In this document: positions 6,012-6,890 of the stretch, one piece after another
Position numbering within the stretch: position 1 is the stretch's first letter
How the letters are laid out: each line of letters starts with the position of its first letter
NCBI GenBank assembly: GCA_020425915.1
Contig: JAGQQZ010000221.1
Span: 1-6,890 of the forward strand
Origin: Planctomycetota bacterium
Lineage (GTDB): Bacteria > Planctomycetota > UBA1135 > UBA2386
DNA: 6,890 nt
Direction of reading: 5' to 3'
The notes under the pieces: model-generated
The model's input: the letters and a program-made list of their open reading frames with translations, nothing else
What the model was told of the DNA's origin: nothing
Database searches by the model: none
Translations under genes and position numbers: made by a program

Positions 6012-6890
6012 TCACATCACCGTGAATTCGATCGGTCGGGACGATGGCCATTCGACCCCGTTCGGGTGTAACGACTGCACGACGAAGGTCTCACCGACCA
6101 ACGTCGTCGTCGACGGCAACGACATCGAGAACGTGAACGGCGCCGGCATCGGCAGGTACACCGCCGTGATGATGTGCGTCAGGTCGCCGTAGAGCGGTGT
6201 GCCGAACAGGTCGAACGGGGCGTCGCCGATCCCACGGCACAACAGCGCCCAGCCCTGCTGCACGTTGCCGGTCGCGTCCAGCACCATGTGGAATCCCGTG
6301 TTGCCGGCGAGCGGGAGCCCACCGGGGTTCGGCATGCGCCACTCGTAGCTCGCATCGAACGCTGGCACGTCGCCGAACACTTCCGGGTTGGGGTTGATCG
6401 CGATGCCCGACAGGATGCCCAGACCCGGGTTGGTCAGCATGTGGTCGGTACCGTCCGGTTCCATCCAGAACACCGACCGCGGCGGCACGCCGCTGTTGGC
6501 GCTCAGGACCGCGAAGTTGCCGGTGGTCTCGTCGTAGGTGATCGCGTTCATGGAGCCGTTGGTCTGGTTGACCTGCGTGACGAGACCCGTGTCGACGTCG
6601 ACCTCGAACAGGGCCGCAGACGCGTTCAACGTCGTCACCCAGAGATCGCCTTCGGCGTCGAAGCCGAGGTTCGAGAGACCGGCCGGCACGGTCGCCACGA
6701 GGGACGCCGTTCCGCCGGTCAGCGGGAAGCGCCAGATGTCGCCCTGCGTCGCCGACACGTAGGTTCCGGCGTAGACCGTCGTGCCGTCGGGGGAGACGGC
6801 CAGGCCGTTGAACACGTCGACGATCGAGGAGCCGTTGTCGATGTCGATCGGTGTGATGAGTCCGCTCTCGGTGTCGACGATCCCGACTCC
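6012..6890 (-). CDS. Beta-propeller protein with C-terminal sandwich module (partial, N-terminus missing)
   Basis: The frame is open to the right edge, so the N-terminus is missing; 292 residues are visible. Visible residues 1-170 hold propeller-type repeats: IVDTESGLITPI (4-15), FNGLAVSPDGTTVYAG (27-42), LSNLGFDAEGDLWVTT (72-87), LFEVDVDTGLVTQV (94-107) and MNAITYDETTGNFAVLS (114-130). These resemble YncE/SMP-30-like seven-bladed propellers. A linker near 175-195 leads to a module of about 100 residues (from GNTGF at 196) with a hydrophobic LPMPAPFTFSMSLPS stretch, then LVGETFVVQSLHP and a final IEFTVM strand. I take this as a C-terminal beta-sandwich of the kind common on planctomycete secreted proteins (from memory). 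GTG at 6813-6815 is an internal valine, not a start. It is probably exported and heads the visible operon; its specific role is unknown. Confidence 0.75.
   Translation of the reverse strand, partial: GVGIVDTESGLITPIDIDNGSSIVDVFNGLAVSPDGTTVYAGTYVSATQGDIWRFPLTGGTASLVATVPAGLSNLGFDAEGDLWVTTLNASAALFEVDVDTGLVTQVNQTNGSMNAITYDETTGNFAVLSANSGVPPRSVFWMEPDGTDHMLTNPGLGILSGIAINPNPEVFGDVPAFDASYEWRMPNPGGLPLAGNTGFHMVLDATGNVQQGWALLCRGIGDAPFDLFGTPLYGDLTHIITAVYLPMPAPFTFSMSLPSTTTLVGETFVVQSLHPNGVEWPSSRPIEFTVM

Noticed and set aside
6813..6815. GTG as the start of the propeller gene at the right edge
   Set aside because: The frame stays open for 25 more codons to the window edge, and those residues continue the propeller repeat pattern.

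Overview
The window is GC-rich DNA from a Gram-negative-type bacterium, and every gene I can support lies on the minus strand. A Na+-NQR gene, its maturation factor, a selenocysteine tRNA, and large secreted beta-propeller proteins with a characteristic C-terminal sandwich module together suggest a planctomycete-like or related marine bacterium. That placement is inference; the window has no phylogenetic marker other than the tRNA.

Reading in the direction of transcription (high to low coordinates), the first unit is a probable operon of exported proteins. It contains a propeller protein with its N-terminus outside the window (6890-6012), a small exported protein of unknown function (6009-5356), a NikA/DppA-type family 5 substrate-binding protein fused behind a propeller-like region (5359-2801), and a BNR-repeat propeller protein (2749-983). 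The junctions are tight: 2 nt, then a 4-nt ATGA overlap, then 51 nt. An 8-bp hairpin (940-967) may end the unit. No permease or ATPase gene is visible, so the binding protein's transport partner, if it has one, lies elsewhere.

The second unit begins with selC, the tRNA for selenocysteine (881-783). It is followed after 36 nt by nqrM (746-561), the Na+-NQR maturation factor, and after a further 28 nt by nqrA (532 to the left edge), the first subunit of the Na+-translocating NADH:quinone oxidoreductase. A possible promoter lies just upstream of selC, and there is little room for another before nqrM.

The two most unusual points are nqrM placed upstream of nqrA and directly behind selC, and the fusion of a propeller-like region to a nickel/peptide-type binding protein within an operon of propeller proteins. 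No mobile element, CRISPR array or integrase was seen. The long plus-strand open frames are shadows of the minus-strand genes.
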